From positions 1 to 28,538 of the forward strand of contig CALRFC010000002.1 in NCBI GenBank assembly GCA_943356395.1: DNA of 28,538 nucleotides, in the 5' to 3' direction. This DNA comes from Candidatus Nomurabacteria bacterium. Its GTDB lineage: Bacteria; Patescibacteriota; Minisyncoccia; Phycocordibacterales; UBA9973. Below, one piece after another: positions 1 to 8,661 of this stretch. The first letter of the stretch is position 1. Each line of letters begins with the position of its first letter. Under the pieces are notes generated by a model. The model was not told the origin of the DNA and searched no databases. It was given only the letters and a program-made list of their open reading frames with translations. A program made the translations under genes and the position numbers.

Positions 1-1472
1 CATATTTCAACGATGCGCAGAGAAAGGCGACGAAGGACGCGGGAGCTATTGCCGGACTCGACGTAAAACGTATCATCAACGAGCCGACGGCGGCCGCGCT
101 CGCGTACGGATTTAATTCAAAGAAAAATGAAAAGATCGTCGTCTACGACTTCGGCGGCGGCACCTTCGACGTGTCCGTGCTCGAAGTGGGTGATGATGTC
201 ATCGAAGTAAAGAGCACCGACGGCGACTCTCACATGGGCGGACGCGACATCGACCACAAGATCATCAACTGGATCGCCGACGAATTCAAGAAACAGTCCG
301 GCGTGGATGTGCGCGGCGATGTGCTCGCGCTCCAGCGCTTGGACGAGGCGGCAGAAAAGGCCAAGATCGAGCTCTCAACTGCAGTCGAAACAGAAATCAA
401 CATTCCGTTCATCACCTCGACTGCTTCAGGACCACAGCACCTTTTGATAAAGATGACGCGCGCACAGCTCGAATCGCTGGCCGATGAATTCGTCATGCGC
501 TCGATCGAGATCACCAAGCGCACGATGGAAGCCTCGCCGTTCAAGATGGCCGACATCAACGAAATCATCATGGTCGGCGGACAAACTCGCATGCCGAAGA
601 TCGTGGAAGAAGTGAAGAAGCTTTTCGGCGGAAAGGCGCCCAATCTCTCCATCAATCCGGACGAAGTCGTGGCACTCGGCGCGGCCGTGCAAGGCGGCGT
701 GCTTCGCGGCGATGTGCGCGATGTCTTGCTCCTCGACGTCATTCCGCTCTCGCTCGGCATCGAAACACTCGGTGGCGTGGCAACCAAGCTCATCGAACGC
801 AACACGACCATTCCGTCTTCCAAATCGCAAGTATTTTCTACGGCGGCCGACAATCAGACTTCGGTAGAAATCCACATCACGCAAGGCGAACGCCCGATGG
901 CCTCCGACAACAAATCGCTCGGACGATTCATTTTGGACGGCATTCCGCCGGCACCGCGCGGCATGCCACAGGTGGAAGTCACTTTTGACGTGGACGCGAA
1001 TGGCATCTTGAACGTGACGGCCAAAGACAAGGCTTCCGGCAAGACGCAGTCCATCCGCATCGAAGCGGGCTCCGGACTCTCGAAAGAAGACATCGAAAAG
1101 ATGCAGAAAGACGCCGAACTGCACGCCGAAGAAGATGCAAAGAAAAAAGAAATGGCAGATGTGAAGAACACGGCCGAGATGATGATCTTTACGGCGGAGA
1201 AATCACTCAAAGATTTTGGCGACAAGGTGGACGCGGCGCTCAAAGCCGGTGTCGAAGAAAAAATCGCGCTCTTGAAAACGGCCAAGGATAGCACGGACAT
1301 GAATACCGTGAAGACGGCGACGGAAGCATTGTCGGCCGAAATGCAGAAGATCGGGGAGGCGATGGCGAAAGCAGGCGCGGAGCCCAATCCGAACGCGGCA
1401 CCGAATCCTGATCCGAACGAGCCGGAAATCAAAGATGCGGAAGTGAAAGAGGGAGAAGCTCCGAAAGAATAA
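1..1472 (+). CDS. dnaK: Chaperone DnaK (Hsp70), 5' end missing
   Basis: ATP-driven Hsp70 chaperone that works with DnaJ (encoded at 2848) on unfolded cytosolic proteins. The frame is open from the first base; the first full codon is at base 3 and 489 residues are visible. The start of the window corresponds to about residue 145 of E. coli DnaK (YFNDAQR, then INEPTAAALAYG). Next come the second phosphate motif (DFGGGTFDVS), the VGGQTRMP adenosine-site motif, the linker DVLLLDVIPLSLGIETLGG and a complete substrate-binding domain with helical lid. The tail is acidic and Pro/Asn-rich and ends EGEAPKE, replacing the usual EEVKDKK-like end. Any grpE partner would lie upstream, outside the window. 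Identity is certain; only the N-terminal ATPase lobe is missing. Confidence 0.98.
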   Translation, partial: YFNDAQRKATKDAGAIAGLDVKRIINEPTAAALAYGFNSKKNEKIVVYDFGGGTFDVSVLEVGDDVIEVKSTDGDSHMGGRDIDHKIINWIADEFKKQSGVDVRGDVLALQRLDEAAEKAKIELSTAVETEINIPFITSTASGPQHLLIKMTRAQLESLADEFVMRSIEITKRTMEASPFKMADINEIIMVGGQTRMPKIVEEVKKLFGGKAPNLSINPDEVVALGAAVQGGVLRGDVRDVLLLDVIPLSLGIETLGGVATKLIERNTTIPSSKSQVFSTAADNQTSVEIHITQGERPMASDNKSLGRFILDGIPPAPRGMPQVEVTFDVDANGILNVTAKDKASGKTQSIRIEAGSGLSKEDIEKMQKDAELHAEEDAKKKEMADVKNTAEMMIFTAEKSLKDFGDKVDAALKAGVEEKIALLKTAKDSTDMNTVKTATEALSAEMQKIGEAMAKAGAEPNPNAAPNPDPNEPEIKDAEVKEGEAPKE

Positions 1473-1483
1473 AGTAATTTCTC

Positions 1484-1506
1484 GCCCCGCGCCTATGGCG
1501 CGGGGC
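1484..1506 (+). terminator. GC-rich hairpin after dnaK
   Basis: A 10-bp perfect stem, GCCCCGCGCC / GGCGCGGGGC, with loop TAT sits 11 nt after the dnaK stop. No T-run follows, so it may be an mRNA 3'-end stabiliser or a weak terminator rather than a classical one. Confidence 0.5.
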
Positions 1507-1533
1507 GGACGGTAACATTTACCGCTTCCTATT

Positions 1534-2097
1534 ATGGGTAACACTACATCGAAAATCGAAACCATAATTTTTGCAGGCGGGTGCTTCTGGTGCACCGAGG
1601 CCGTTTTCAAGATGCTTCGCGGAGTGAAATCCGTCGAACCCGGCTACACCGGCGGAACGACAAAAAATCCGACATACGAAGAAGTCTGCACCGGCACGAC
1701 GGGACATGCGGAAGCGACGAAGATCGACTATGATCCGGCCGAGGTAGGGTTGCGCGATCTTCTTACGGTATTTTTTGCGACGCATGATCCGACGACGCTC
1801 AATCGGCAAGGAAATGATGTCGGCACAGAGTATCGCTCGGCGATTTTCTATACGACTCCAGAACAGAAGGTTGAAGCAGAAAAAATGATTGTGGAAATCG
1901 ACGCTTCTTCGGAAGAAGGCGGGAAAGTTGTGACGGAAATCGCGGAGCTCGGCGAATTTTATCCCGCCGAAGCGGAGCACCGCGATTATTTCGCAAAAAA
2001 TCCCGAGCGCGCGTATTGTCAGATCGTCGTTTCGCCGAAAGTCGCGAAAGTGCAGAAAGAATTCGCAAAACTTTTGAGAAATAGCGCCGATAACTGA
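1534..2097 (+). CDS. msrA: Peptide methionine-S-sulfoxide reductase MsrA
   Basis: Reduces the S-epimer of methionine sulfoxide in oxidised proteins. The 187-residue protein has the family signature GGCFWCTEAVF, with the nucleophilic Cys at residue 17 and a second Cys at residue 20 where many homologues have Gly. PGYTGG, the GHAEATKIDYDP segment and the FFATHDPTTLNRQGNDVGTEYRS region follow, as in full-length MsrA. Cys17 and Cys20 could form the regenerating disulfide; this is inference. The ATG start fits the family N-terminus and has no visible Shine-Dalgarno site. It sits between dnaK and a Bcp peroxiredoxin, so the context is oxidative and protein damage repair. No MsrB is encoded nearby. 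Confidence 0.95.
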   Translation: MGNTTSKIETIIFAGGCFWCTEAVFKMLRGVKSVEPGYTGGTTKNPTYEEVCTGTTGHAEATKIDYDPAEVGLRDLLTVFFATHDPTTLNRQGNDVGTEYRSAIFYTTPEQKVEAEKMIVEIDASSEEGGKVVTEIAELGEFYPAEAEHRDYFAKNPERAYCQIVVSPKVAKVQKEFAKLLRNSADN

Positions 2098-2104
2098 AGT
2101 GGGT

Positions 2105-2119
2105 TATACTGGAAATATG
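2105..2119 (+). promoter_or_regulatory. -10 box TATACT six bases before the bcp ATG
   Basis: TATACT at 2105-2110 is followed by six bases and then ATG at 2117. Transcription starting about 7 nt after the -10 box would begin at the start codon, giving a leaderless mRNA. No -35 hexamer is visible at normal spacing. The same arrangement precedes four other genes in the window. Confidence 0.6.
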
Positions 2120-2563
2120 CTGGAACAAAACACCAAAGCTCCGAATTTCGCTCTGCCGGATCAGGACGGCACGGCGCGAGCGCTTTCTGATTTTCTCGGC
2201 TCGTATGTCCTCGTCTATTTCTATCCGAAAGACGATACGCCGGGCTGTACGAAAGAGGCGTGCATGATAGCGGAGGCATACGGCGATTTCGAGAAAATGG
2301 GCGTAGCGGTGCTCGGGATTTCTTCCGACACGAGCGAGAGCCACAAGAAATTCCGCGCGAAGTACGGATTGCCGTTCACACTTCTCTCCGATCCGAAAAA
2401 AGAGACGATCGGGGCGTATGGCGCAAAAAATGCGGCGGGCAGCACGAAGCGCATCTCGTATCTCGTGGGCAAAGACGGGACGATTCTCAAAGTCTATCCG
2501 AAAGTCGATCCGGCGAATCACGCGCTTCATATATTGAAAGATGTGGCGGATATCGCGAAATGA
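2117..2563 (+). CDS. bcp: Thioredoxin-dependent peroxiredoxin, Bcp/PrxQ type
   Basis: Reduces hydrogen peroxide and organic peroxides with thiol electrons in the cytosol. The 148-residue protein has an AhpC/TSA fold: N-terminal KAPNFALPDQDG, the active-site stretch FYPKDDTPGCTKEA with peroxidatic Cys, and VLGISSDTSESHKKF. The resolving Cys five residues after the peroxidatic one, typical of many BCPs, is replaced here (CTKEACM has Cys at +5, so the pair can form). A GTG at 2099 in the same frame would add six residues, but the -10 box lies inside that extension, so ATG 2117 was chosen. The stop overlaps the start of the next gene (ATGA), indicating coupled translation. Confidence 0.93.
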   Translation: MLEQNTKAPNFALPDQDGTARALSDFLGSYVLVYFYPKDDTPGCTKEACMIAEAYGDFEKMGVAVLGISSDTSESHKKFRAKYGLPFTLLSDPKKETIGAYGAKNAAGSTKRISYLVGKDGTILKVYPKVDPANHALHILKDVADIAK

Positions 2564-2820
2564 GCATGATGAGCTTCAGGGAAAAAGTTTTTGCGGTCGT
2601 CGGGAAGATTCCGCGCGGGAAGACGATGACATACAAAGAAGTCGCGAAGCGTGCGGGGAATCCGCGTGCCGCTCGCGCCGTCGGCGCGGTCTTGCGTACG
2701 AATTTTGATCCGAAGATTCCGTGTCATCGCGTCGTGCAAAGCGACGGCGGGCTCGGCGGATACAATCGCGGAATCGCGAACAAGAGAAAAATTCTAAAAA
2801 AAGAAAAAGCTTTAATCTAA
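2560..2820 (+). CDS. O6-alkylguanine-DNA alkyltransferase, catalytic domain only
   Basis: Suicide DNA repair protein that moves an alkyl group from O6-alkylguanine to its own cysteine. At 86 residues it contains only the C-terminal MGMT/Ada domain. This includes the DNA-binding helix region (MTYKEVAKRAGNPRAARAVG), the asparagine hinge (LRTNFDPK) and the catalytic motif IPCHRVV, followed by GGLGGYNRG. The Cys of PCHR is present, so it is not an alkyltransferase-like (ATL) protein, where Trp replaces it. The N-terminal ribonuclease-H-like domain of full-length Ogt/Ada is absent. The ATG overlaps the bcp stop by 4 nt. The start has three nearby Met codons (MSMMSF), so the exact N-terminus is uncertain by a few residues. 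Confidence 0.88.
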   Translation: MSMMSFREKVFAVVGKIPRGKTMTYKEVAKRAGNPRAARAVGAVLRTNFDPKIPCHRVVQSDGGLGGYNRGIANKRKILKKEKALI

Positions 2821-2847
2821 TCCGTTTATTTGCTTCAATAGATATCT

Positions 2848-3942
2848 ATGTCAAAACACGATTATTACGAAGTCCTTGGCGTGCAGAAAAACGCCTCCAA
2901 GGACGAAATAAAAAAAGCGTTCCATAAGCTCGCGCACAAATACCATCCCGACAAGAACAAGGGCGACGATTCGAAATTCAAGGAAGTGAACGAGGCGTAT
3001 CAGACGCTCTCCGACGACGGCAAGCGCGCGCAGTACGACCAATTCGGCCACGCGTATGCGAACGCGGGCGGGGGAAACGCGGGCGGCGGCTTCGGCGCCG
3101 GCGGATTCGGTTTTGATTTCTCGCAAGGCGGCTTCACGGGGGACTTCGGCGACATGGGCGATCTTGGCGACATCTTTTCAGATTTTTTCGGCGGCAGATC
3201 GTCGCGCCAAGAAATGAAGCGCGGCCGAGACATTTCCACCGAGCTTTCCATCTCTTTCAAAGAATCCATTTTCGGCGTCGAGCGTCCGATTCTCATCACG
3301 AAGCAATCTCTCTGCGAAACATGCAAAGGCAACGGCGCGAAGCCCGGCACGAAAACAGAAAAGTGCAAGAAGTGCAACGGCCAAGGCCAGATCCGAGAAA
3401 TGCGCCGATCGATATTGGGAACGATTTCGAGCACTCGGACATGCGACGAATGTTTCGGTTCCGGTTCGGTGCCGACGGAAAAATGCCAGACCTGCCGCGG
3501 CGCGGGCGTTCACAAGAGACAAGAGGAGATCATGGTGGCGATTCCGGCCGGCATTGCAAACGGCGAGATGATCCGTTTGCAAGGCATGGGCGAAGCGCTC
3601 GGGCATGGCGCGCAAGCGGGAGATCTCTATATAAAGATAAATGTCGAATCGCACCCGCGCTTCAAGCGCGACGGGCACAATCTCATGCTTGATCTCTCGG
3701 TCAAGCTTTCCGACGCGCTTTTGGGCGCGGAATACACGATCGAAACGCTCGACGGAAATGTGACGATCAAGATTCCGGAAGGCATCACGCACGGCGAGAT
3801 ATTGCGCATCCGCGACAAAGGCGTGCCGTACGCGCGCGGCCGTCGCGGCGACATCCATGCGCGCATCTTGATTTCCATGCCGAAGAAACTTTCGAAACAG
3901 GCGCGACAGGCGGTGGAGGAATTGAGGAAGGAAGGAATGTAG
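2848..3942 (+). CDS. dnaJ: Chaperone DnaJ (Hsp40)
   Basis: J-domain co-chaperone that delivers clients to DnaK and triggers its ATPase. The 364-residue protein has all parts in order: a J domain (residues 1-70) with the HPD motif in KYHPDKN, and a Gly/Phe-rich linker with GGGFGAGGFGFDF. Four CxxCxGxG zinc-finger repeats follow (CETCKGNG, CKKCNGQG, CDECFGSG, CQTCRGAG), then two C-terminal substrate-binding barrels. The gene starts 27 nt after the MGMT gene and probably shares its transcript. The cluster dnaK-msrA-bcp-MGMT-dnaJ groups stress-repair functions between the two halves of the Hsp70 system. Confidence 0.97.
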   Translation: MSKHDYYEVLGVQKNASKDEIKKAFHKLAHKYHPDKNKGDDSKFKEVNEAYQTLSDDGKRAQYDQFGHAYANAGGGNAGGGFGAGGFGFDFSQGGFTGDFGDMGDLGDIFSDFFGGRSSRQEMKRGRDISTELSISFKESIFGVERPILITKQSLCETCKGNGAKPGTKTEKCKKCNGQGQIREMRRSILGTISSTRTCDECFGSGSVPTEKCQTCRGAGVHKRQEEIMVAIPAGIANGEMIRLQGMGEALGHGAQAGDLYIKINVESHPRFKRDGHNLMLDLSVKLSDALLGAEYTIETLDGNVTIKIPEGITHGEILRIRDKGVPYARGRRGDIHARILISMPKKLSKQARQAVEELRKEGM

Positions 3943-3974
3943 TAGCTGGGGGCTGGCAGCTCGTAGCTAGGGAA
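3943..3974. repeat. Heptad tract, CTGGCAG-like
   Basis: Degenerate tandem repeat with a 7-nt step directly after the dnaJ stop: CTGGGGG, CTGGCAG, CTCGTAG, CTAGGGA. It resembles the tract at 21571-21600. Confidence 0.6.
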
Positions 3975-3994
3975 GATGCAATACAAAACATCAA

Positions 3995-4025
3995 AGCAGG
4001 ATTTTGCCTTCGGCAAAATCCTGCT
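3995..4025 (+). terminator. Long perfect hairpin after dnaJ
   Basis: A 13-bp perfect stem, GCAGGATTTTGCC / GGCAAAATCCTGC, with loop TTC. The same 29-bp unit occurs as its exact reverse complement at 13309-13337. No long T-run follows; it probably ends the dnaJ transcript. Confidence 0.6.
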
Positions 4026-4031
4026 GTGTTA

Positions 4032-4066
4032 TGTCAAACGTCAATTGTCAAATGTTACATGTTCCT
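4032..4066. repeat. Heptad tract, TGTCAAA-like
   Basis: 7-nt steps: TGTCAAA, CGTCAAT, TGTCAAA, TGTTACA. It lies just upstream of the lysS promoter and resembles, on the opposite strand, the tract at 26401-26428. Confidence 0.6.
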
Positions 4067-4091
4067 TAATTTCTGCTACTATTTGAAGATG
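4054..4091 (+). promoter_or_regulatory. Leaderless lysS promoter, extended -10
   Basis: GTTACA (4054-4059), a 17-nt spacer, then TGC-TACTAT (-10 at 4077-4082) and exactly six bases before the ATG at 4089. The TGN extension of the -10 box supports a real promoter. Confidence 0.6.
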
Positions 4092-5720
4092 CCATTTTCA
4101 AATCGAGTCAATCCGAAAGAATACAAAGGCGAGAGACACTGGGGCGAAGTCCTTGCGGACAAAGTCCTCGAGCAGTTTCCCGATGAAGAGATGTACACCT
4201 GCGCCGCTGGCATCAGCCCGTCGGGCACCGTGCACTTCGGAAATTTTCGCGATGTCATCACATCGTATGTTGTCGCACAAGAGCTCATCCGCCGCGGGAA
4301 AAAAGCGCGATTGCTTTTTTCGTGGGACGATTTCGACCGCTTCCGAAAAGTGCCGGCGGGGATTCCCGAATCATTCGCGGAACACATCGGCAAGCCGCTC
4401 TCTCTCATTCCCGATCCGGAAAACGCGCTCCCGTCATACGCGCGCCGATTCGAAACGCCGTTCGAAGAATCGCTTCGCGAAATGGATATTGAAACAGTCT
4501 ATCGCTATCAGAACAAAGAATACGCGGATGGCGCATACGACGAGCACATAATTTCCGCGCTCAAGAAGCGGAAAGAAATCGCGGAAATCCTGCTTTCCTT
4601 CATGAGCGAAAAAGGCAAATCCGAAAAGGGAATCGATCCGAAAAAATATGTCGAAGAATATTATCCGATTTCCGTCTACTCGCGCTTTTCCGGCACGGAC
4701 AACACGCGAGTGCTTTCGTACGACGGCGAGCATTCCATCACCTACAAATGCTTCGATACGAAAAAAGAAGAGACGATCGATTTCACGAAAGAGCGCATCG
4801 TGAAGCTCTCGTGGAAAATAGACTGGCCGATGCGCTGGCTCTTCGAGCGCGTGGTGTTTGAGCCGGGCGGACACGATCATGCGTCGCCGGGATCGAGCTA
4901 TGATGTCTCGACGGTGATCGTCGAGAAGATTTTTGACCGCACGCCGCCGGTTTTTGCCGAATACAAATTCGTGGGCATCCAAGGTACGGCGGGAAAAATG
5001 TCGGGTTCGAAAGGCAACGCCGTTTCTCCCGCGCAACTCTTGGAAATCTACGAGCCGGAGCTTTTGAAATGGCTCTACATGCGCAAATCGCCGGATCAGG
5101 CGTTTTCGCTCGCGTTCGACACGGAAATTTTTCGCCAATATGATGAATACGACAAAGAGAGGGAATCGTTGGCGGAAGGAAAGCTCGGCGGTGCGGAAAC
5201 CCGCGCGCTCGAGTATGCGACGGGCAAGCTTGAGAAAAAAAATATGAAGCCGATCCCGTTCCGCCAAGCCGTCGCTTTCGGACAGATCGTGCAATTCGAC
5301 GCGGAAAAATTGGCGGACTTGCTCGCAAAATCGGATCTCGATTATGATCGCGACTCCATAGCCGTCCGTTTGAAGAAGGCGAAAGCGTGGCTCGAGATTT
5401 ACAATCCCGAACAAATGATCGTCGTCCGCGAAAATCCGAACAGAGAGTACGCCGCAACGCTTGCGCCGGAAACGCGCGACTATCTCAAAAAGCTCGTCGA
5501 AAAATTGAAAAACGGCATTTCGTCCGTCGAAGAGCTTGAAAAATTCATTTATGCTCTGCCGAAAGACGAATCGCTCGAGCAGAAAGAGAACGCCCTCCGC
5601 CAGCGCGCATTCTTCAAGGATGTCTACAACCTCCTGATTTCCGCCGACACCGGTCCGCGCCTCTCAACATTCATCTCCGCGCTCGGCACCCCGCGCGTCA
5701 TACCGCTTTTGGAGGCTTAA
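4089..5720 (+). CDS. lysS: Lysyl-tRNA synthetase, class I (archaeal type)
   Basis: Charges tRNA-Lys with lysine. The 543-residue protein belongs to the class I LysRS family, unrelated in fold to the class II LysRS of most bacteria. It has the HIGH-like signature in SPSGTVHFGNFRD (residues 44-55) and the KMSKS-like loop GKMSGSKGN (about residues 302-310). Between them lies a Rossmann catalytic core with EPGGHDHASPGSSYD, and a helical anticodon-binding domain follows. The ATG at 4089 is chosen because the family N-terminus starts there and a -10 box lies six bases upstream; a longer in-frame start at 4026 would run through the heptad tract and promoter. Class I LysRS is known from archaea, spirochaetes, some alphaproteobacteria and CPR bacteria. 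Confidence 0.95.
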   Translation: MPFSNRVNPKEYKGERHWGEVLADKVLEQFPDEEMYTCAAGISPSGTVHFGNFRDVITSYVVAQELIRRGKKARLLFSWDDFDRFRKVPAGIPESFAEHIGKPLSLIPDPENALPSYARRFETPFEESLREMDIETVYRYQNKEYADGAYDEHIISALKKRKEIAEILLSFMSEKGKSEKGIDPKKYVEEYYPISVYSRFSGTDNTRVLSYDGEHSITYKCFDTKKEETIDFTKERIVKLSWKIDWPMRWLFERVVFEPGGHDHASPGSSYDVSTVIVEKIFDRTPPVFAEYKFVGIQGTAGKMSGSKGNAVSPAQLLEIYEPELLKWLYMRKSPDQAFSLAFDTEIFRQYDEYDKERESLAEGKLGGAETRALEYATGKLEKKNMKPIPFRQAVAFGQIVQFDAEKLADLLAKSDLDYDRDSIAVRLKKAKAWLEIYNPEQMIVVRENPNREYAATLAPETRDYLKKLVEKLKNGISSVEELEKFIYALPKDESLEQKENALRQRAFFKDVYNLLISADTGPRLSTFISALGTPRVIPLLEA

Positions 5721-5740
5721 GATTTTTTTAGCAGGTCATC

Positions 5741-5774
5741 GCAGAAAATTTCGGCTTATGCCGAAATTTTCTGC
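5741..5774 (+). terminator. Terminator hairpin after lysS
   Basis: A 15-bp perfect stem, GCAGAAAATTTCGGC / GCCGAAATTTTCTGC, with loop TTAT, 20 nt after the lysS stop and followed by GGCTATTTTTGACTTTT. The arms begin GCAG, like the hairpins at 3995 and 16344. Confidence 0.75.
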
Positions 5775-5835
5775 GGCTATTTTTGACTTTTCCACACAAA
5801 GGATTTCTTTTTTATACGGTGCTTATTTTACGAGG

Positions 5836-5850
5836 TATACTTTGGACATG
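5836..5850 (+). promoter_or_regulatory. -10 box TATACT six bases before the beta-helix gene
   Basis: TATACT at 5836-5841, six bases, ATG at 5848. It drives the accessory run that follows and fixes the start of a protein with a clear signal peptide. No convincing -35 hexamer. Confidence 0.6.
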
Positions 5851-8661
5851 GGAAGATTTCAGTTGCGGATCGCTTTTGCTCTGCTTGTATGCTTGAGCGC
5901 GTTTTCTTTTTCGCACAAAGCATTCGCTTCGACCATCATCACAACGGACATCACTTCAAACACGCTTTGGGATATCGCCGGCTCGCCGTATATCGTCCTT
6001 ATGCCGATCACGGTGGCGCAAGGCGTTTCGCTTGTCATCGATCCGGGCGTTACGGTGCAGTTTGATGAAAATAATTATGCCGGCATCGGAGTGTACGGGT
6101 CGTTGTTCGCATCAGGAACTGCAAATAACCCTATAAATTTTACGGGATTATATAATAATGGTATCCATTCGTGGGCAGGAATAACTTTTCTGAATACAGT
6201 GAACACAAACACGCTTTCATATATCAATTTCGAAAATTCGAATCTTCCCGTCGCATATTTAAACTCAATTGGCCCAAATCTCTCTCATATAGATCTTCCG
6301 TTGTCCGAAGGAATTGCGGCGAACAATAGTACGATTTCAATTTCTGACTCCACATTTCATGCTTGGTCCGAGCCGGTTTATGCTTGGAATAATTCGCATG
6401 TTACAGCATCAAATCTAAACCTAAGCGCCAACGGGAACTCATGTTTTTTCATAACCCAAAGCTCAGCTTCTATATCGCATGTTACTTGCAACAATGTCAC
6501 ATACGGAATCTACGCAGCAGATCATTCAAGCGTGAGCGCGGAAGATATGCATGTGAATCCGAATATTGCCCAACCGGGTTTTGAGCTCCTTTGGGGAATT
6601 GTAAGCACTCTTAGCAGTTCTGTTATTTTCAATAATTCTTCCGTAGAAAACATCATCAGTTCGAATTCAAAGGCGGCATATGTATTTGATGATTCATCAT
6701 TTTCCGCGACGAACAGTCTTTTTTCCGGCGGGGTATCAGATGGAATTTTTGTTGCACAGCATGGGACGCTCTCTCTGATCGGCAACACGATCAAAAATTT
6801 TTTGGGTACAGGGGTGAGCGAAAATGGTGACCCACAGCATTTTTTTGCCCCAGATACTGTCACAATGAGCGGAAATACTATTACGAATAACGGATACGGG
6901 ATACAAATTCTCTCCGATAATCCGGTGCTTTCAATCGCGAACAATTCCATATACGGAAATACATCGTATGGCGCGATGACCAGTTATTCGAATCAATTTT
7001 TCAATCTGGAAAATAATTGGTGGGGAGATTCGAGCGGGCCGTACAATCCGGCTTCGAATCCGAGCGGCTTGGGCAATGCGGTGTCCGACGGAATAGATTT
7101 TACGCCGTGGATTTCTTCACAACTGGTTTCTTCGACGCCGGCGAATTATTACGCGCGGATAAAAAATGCGCCTAACGGCGTGATGTCGCTCTATGAACAG
7201 GCCAACACCGCGAGCACCCTAGTGAAAACATTGCCGAACGATTGGGTGGTGTATGTGGATGCAAAAACCGACGCGCAAGGGAATTCAATTTTCAACAACG
7301 GCTACCTCTGGTTTCGTGTGATCGACAAGACCGACGGCTCCGTCATGTGGATGCCGGCGGCGTCGCAATCCGGACTCACGATATATTTGCCGTATGATTC
7401 TGGACAACAGGGGAGTTATCAGGGGGTGGCTGTAAATTCAATGGACCCCGATACAAATAATCCAGTCATTGATCAGGCACACTTTAACTCACGCAGACAA
7501 ACCTTTGTAGATGCCGTTGAACATTATTTTTCAAATATCGATACTATACATTCATTGTATTCCAGCGACGATCATTCATCCCTTAAATTATCTGATCTTG
7601 TGACTTATTTATTTCCAAAAGAATTAATTATGGCAATAGGTTATATTGAAGAATCAGATTTTGACAATAAAATTGTTTGGTACGACTATGGACATGGGAT
7701 TATGCAAGTAACAACAGATGCTCATAAACATGAAGGCATAATTAACGGTTATTTACAAAATTCTAATGACCCGCGAGGAATTCTAAGTGATGTCAAATTG
7801 AAAAAATGTAAAGAAATAGCAACGAATGAATACGAAAAATGTCATATACACACAGGAACCAAAAATGGATTACTCAAAAAATATGATTTTTACGATCACA
7901 ATCCTCTAAACGTTAAATACAAGCAATATGGAAACACAAAACAATCTATATACGCAAATGTAAAAGATGGATTGGGTATATTCAGAACCAAGTATGGAAC
8001 AGTCTATAATCATCCATGCAGTAATAGCGTTATAATCGGTGGGCTAACTTATACATGCAATGATTTAAAAAGGGTAAAAGCTGTTTGGGGATATAACGGA
8101 GCGATCATGAACACCTCTGTCCAATATATGCTTTGGGTTTCTCAAAGCCTTGCTGCTCTCTCAACGCATTTTCCTGGCTATACATACGCGAATCAGGACC
8201 AGCTAATAGAAAAACTGGCTGTTGCTGATGTTTATAGACAAGAAATACGCGTACACAGCCCAGTTGAGCTTCGCATCAGAGATTCGAAGGGGAATATTAC
8301 CGGCCTCATAGACGGAAAAGATTTCTCGAATATAGAAAATTCTTACTACGACGCACAATCCGAAAGGGCTCTGATTCTTTTTCCTAAAGATGTATACTCA
8401 TATCAAGTCGTTGGCACGGGGACCGGTCCTTATTATGGTATAGACATAGATATATTCAACGGAGATAAAGAGCTTTTCGTAAGCGGAGAAAAGATACCTA
8501 TTAAAAAAGGTGAAATTCACACATATAATCTACTCAAAAATCCTTCGTCTAAGAACAAGGTTAGTGTTTCTATAGACACGGATGGTGACGGGAAGCCGGA
8601 ACGAACGATGGACTTGGGCTCGAAATTCAGCGGAGATAATTTTAAAGAAAATCGGAAATGA
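5848..8661 (+). CDS. Secreted beta-helix/SH3-like/lytic-transglycosylase-like protein
   Basis: Predicted exported 937-residue cell-surface protein. Residues 1-28 form a signal peptide (RFQLRIAFALLVCLSAFSFS, cleavage near KAFA/S). About 30-420 is a right-handed parallel beta-helix: it starts with a typical cap (DPGVTVQFDE, then GSLFASGT and PINFTG) and ends with NNWWGDSSGP, a NosD-like motif. About 430-511 looks like an SH3-like domain (YYARIKNAPNG to GSVMWMPA). About 570-790 resembles a goose-lysozyme/SLT transglycosylase, with GYIEESDF (candidate catalytic Glu601 or 602) followed by GHGIMQVTTDAH. The C-terminal beta-rich part carries DTDGDGKPE, a possible calcium loop. Base composition drops sharply near base 7400, inside the gene. 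Lytic activity is inferred from motifs, not shown. The stop overlaps the next start. Confidence 0.75.
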   Translation: MGRFQLRIAFALLVCLSAFSFSHKAFASTIITTDITSNTLWDIAGSPYIVLMPITVAQGVSLVIDPGVTVQFDENNYAGIGVYGSLFASGTANNPINFTGLYNNGIHSWAGITFLNTVNTNTLSYINFENSNLPVAYLNSIGPNLSHIDLPLSEGIAANNSTISISDSTFHAWSEPVYAWNNSHVTASNLNLSANGNSCFFITQSSASISHVTCNNVTYGIYAADHSSVSAEDMHVNPNIAQPGFELLWGIVSTLSSSVIFNNSSVENIISSNSKAAYVFDDSSFSATNSLFSGGVSDGIFVAQHGTLSLIGNTIKNFLGTGVSENGDPQHFFAPDTVTMSGNTITNNGYGIQILSDNPVLSIANNSIYGNTSYGAMTSYSNQFFNLENNWWGDSSGPYNPASNPSGLGNAVSDGIDFTPWISSQLVSSTPANYYARIKNAPNGVMSLYEQANTASTLVKTLPNDWVVYVDAKTDAQGNSIFNNGYLWFRVIDKTDGSVMWMPAASQSGLTIYLPYDSGQQGSYQGVAVNSMDPDTNNPVIDQAHFNSRRQTFVDAVEHYFSNIDTIHSLYSSDDHSSLKLSDLVTYLFPKELIMAIGYIEESDFDNKIVWYDYGHGIMQVTTDAHKHEGIINGYLQNSNDPRGILSDVKLKKCKEIATNEYEKCHIHTGTKNGLLKKYDFYDHNPLNVKYKQYGNTKQSIYANVKDGLGIFRTKYGTVYNHPCSNSVIIGGLTYTCNDLKRVKAVWGYNGAIMNTSVQYMLWVSQSLAALSTHFPGYTYANQDQLIEKLAVADVYRQEIRVHSPVELRIRDSKGNITGLIDGKDFSNIENSYYDAQSERALILFPKDVYSYQVVGTGTGPYYGIDIDIFNGDKELFVSGEKIPIKKGEIHTYNLLKNPSSKNKVSVSIDTDGDGKPERTMDLGSKFSGDNFKENRK

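Noticed and set aside
1484..1506. Strong intrinsic terminator after dnaK
   Set aside because: The hairpin is real but no T-run follows, so it was kept only as a tentative 3'-end hairpin.
230..1610. Long minus-strand frames opposite dnaK
   Set aside because: Shadows of a strongly coding, GC-rich gene with clear DnaK motifs; Arg/Ser-rich translations without domains.
2095..2097. UGA recoding as in Gracilibacteria
   Set aside because: msrA, bcp, scpA and scpB all end at UGA at the expected family lengths.
3943..4066. CRISPR array in repeat-containing gaps
   Set aside because: The repeat units are 7 nt and degenerate, without spacers or cas genes.
5758..5847. Earlier start of the beta-helix protein at 5758
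   Set aside because: It begins inside the lysS terminator hairpin and hides the signal peptide; ATG 5848 gives a proper one with a -10 box six bases upstream.
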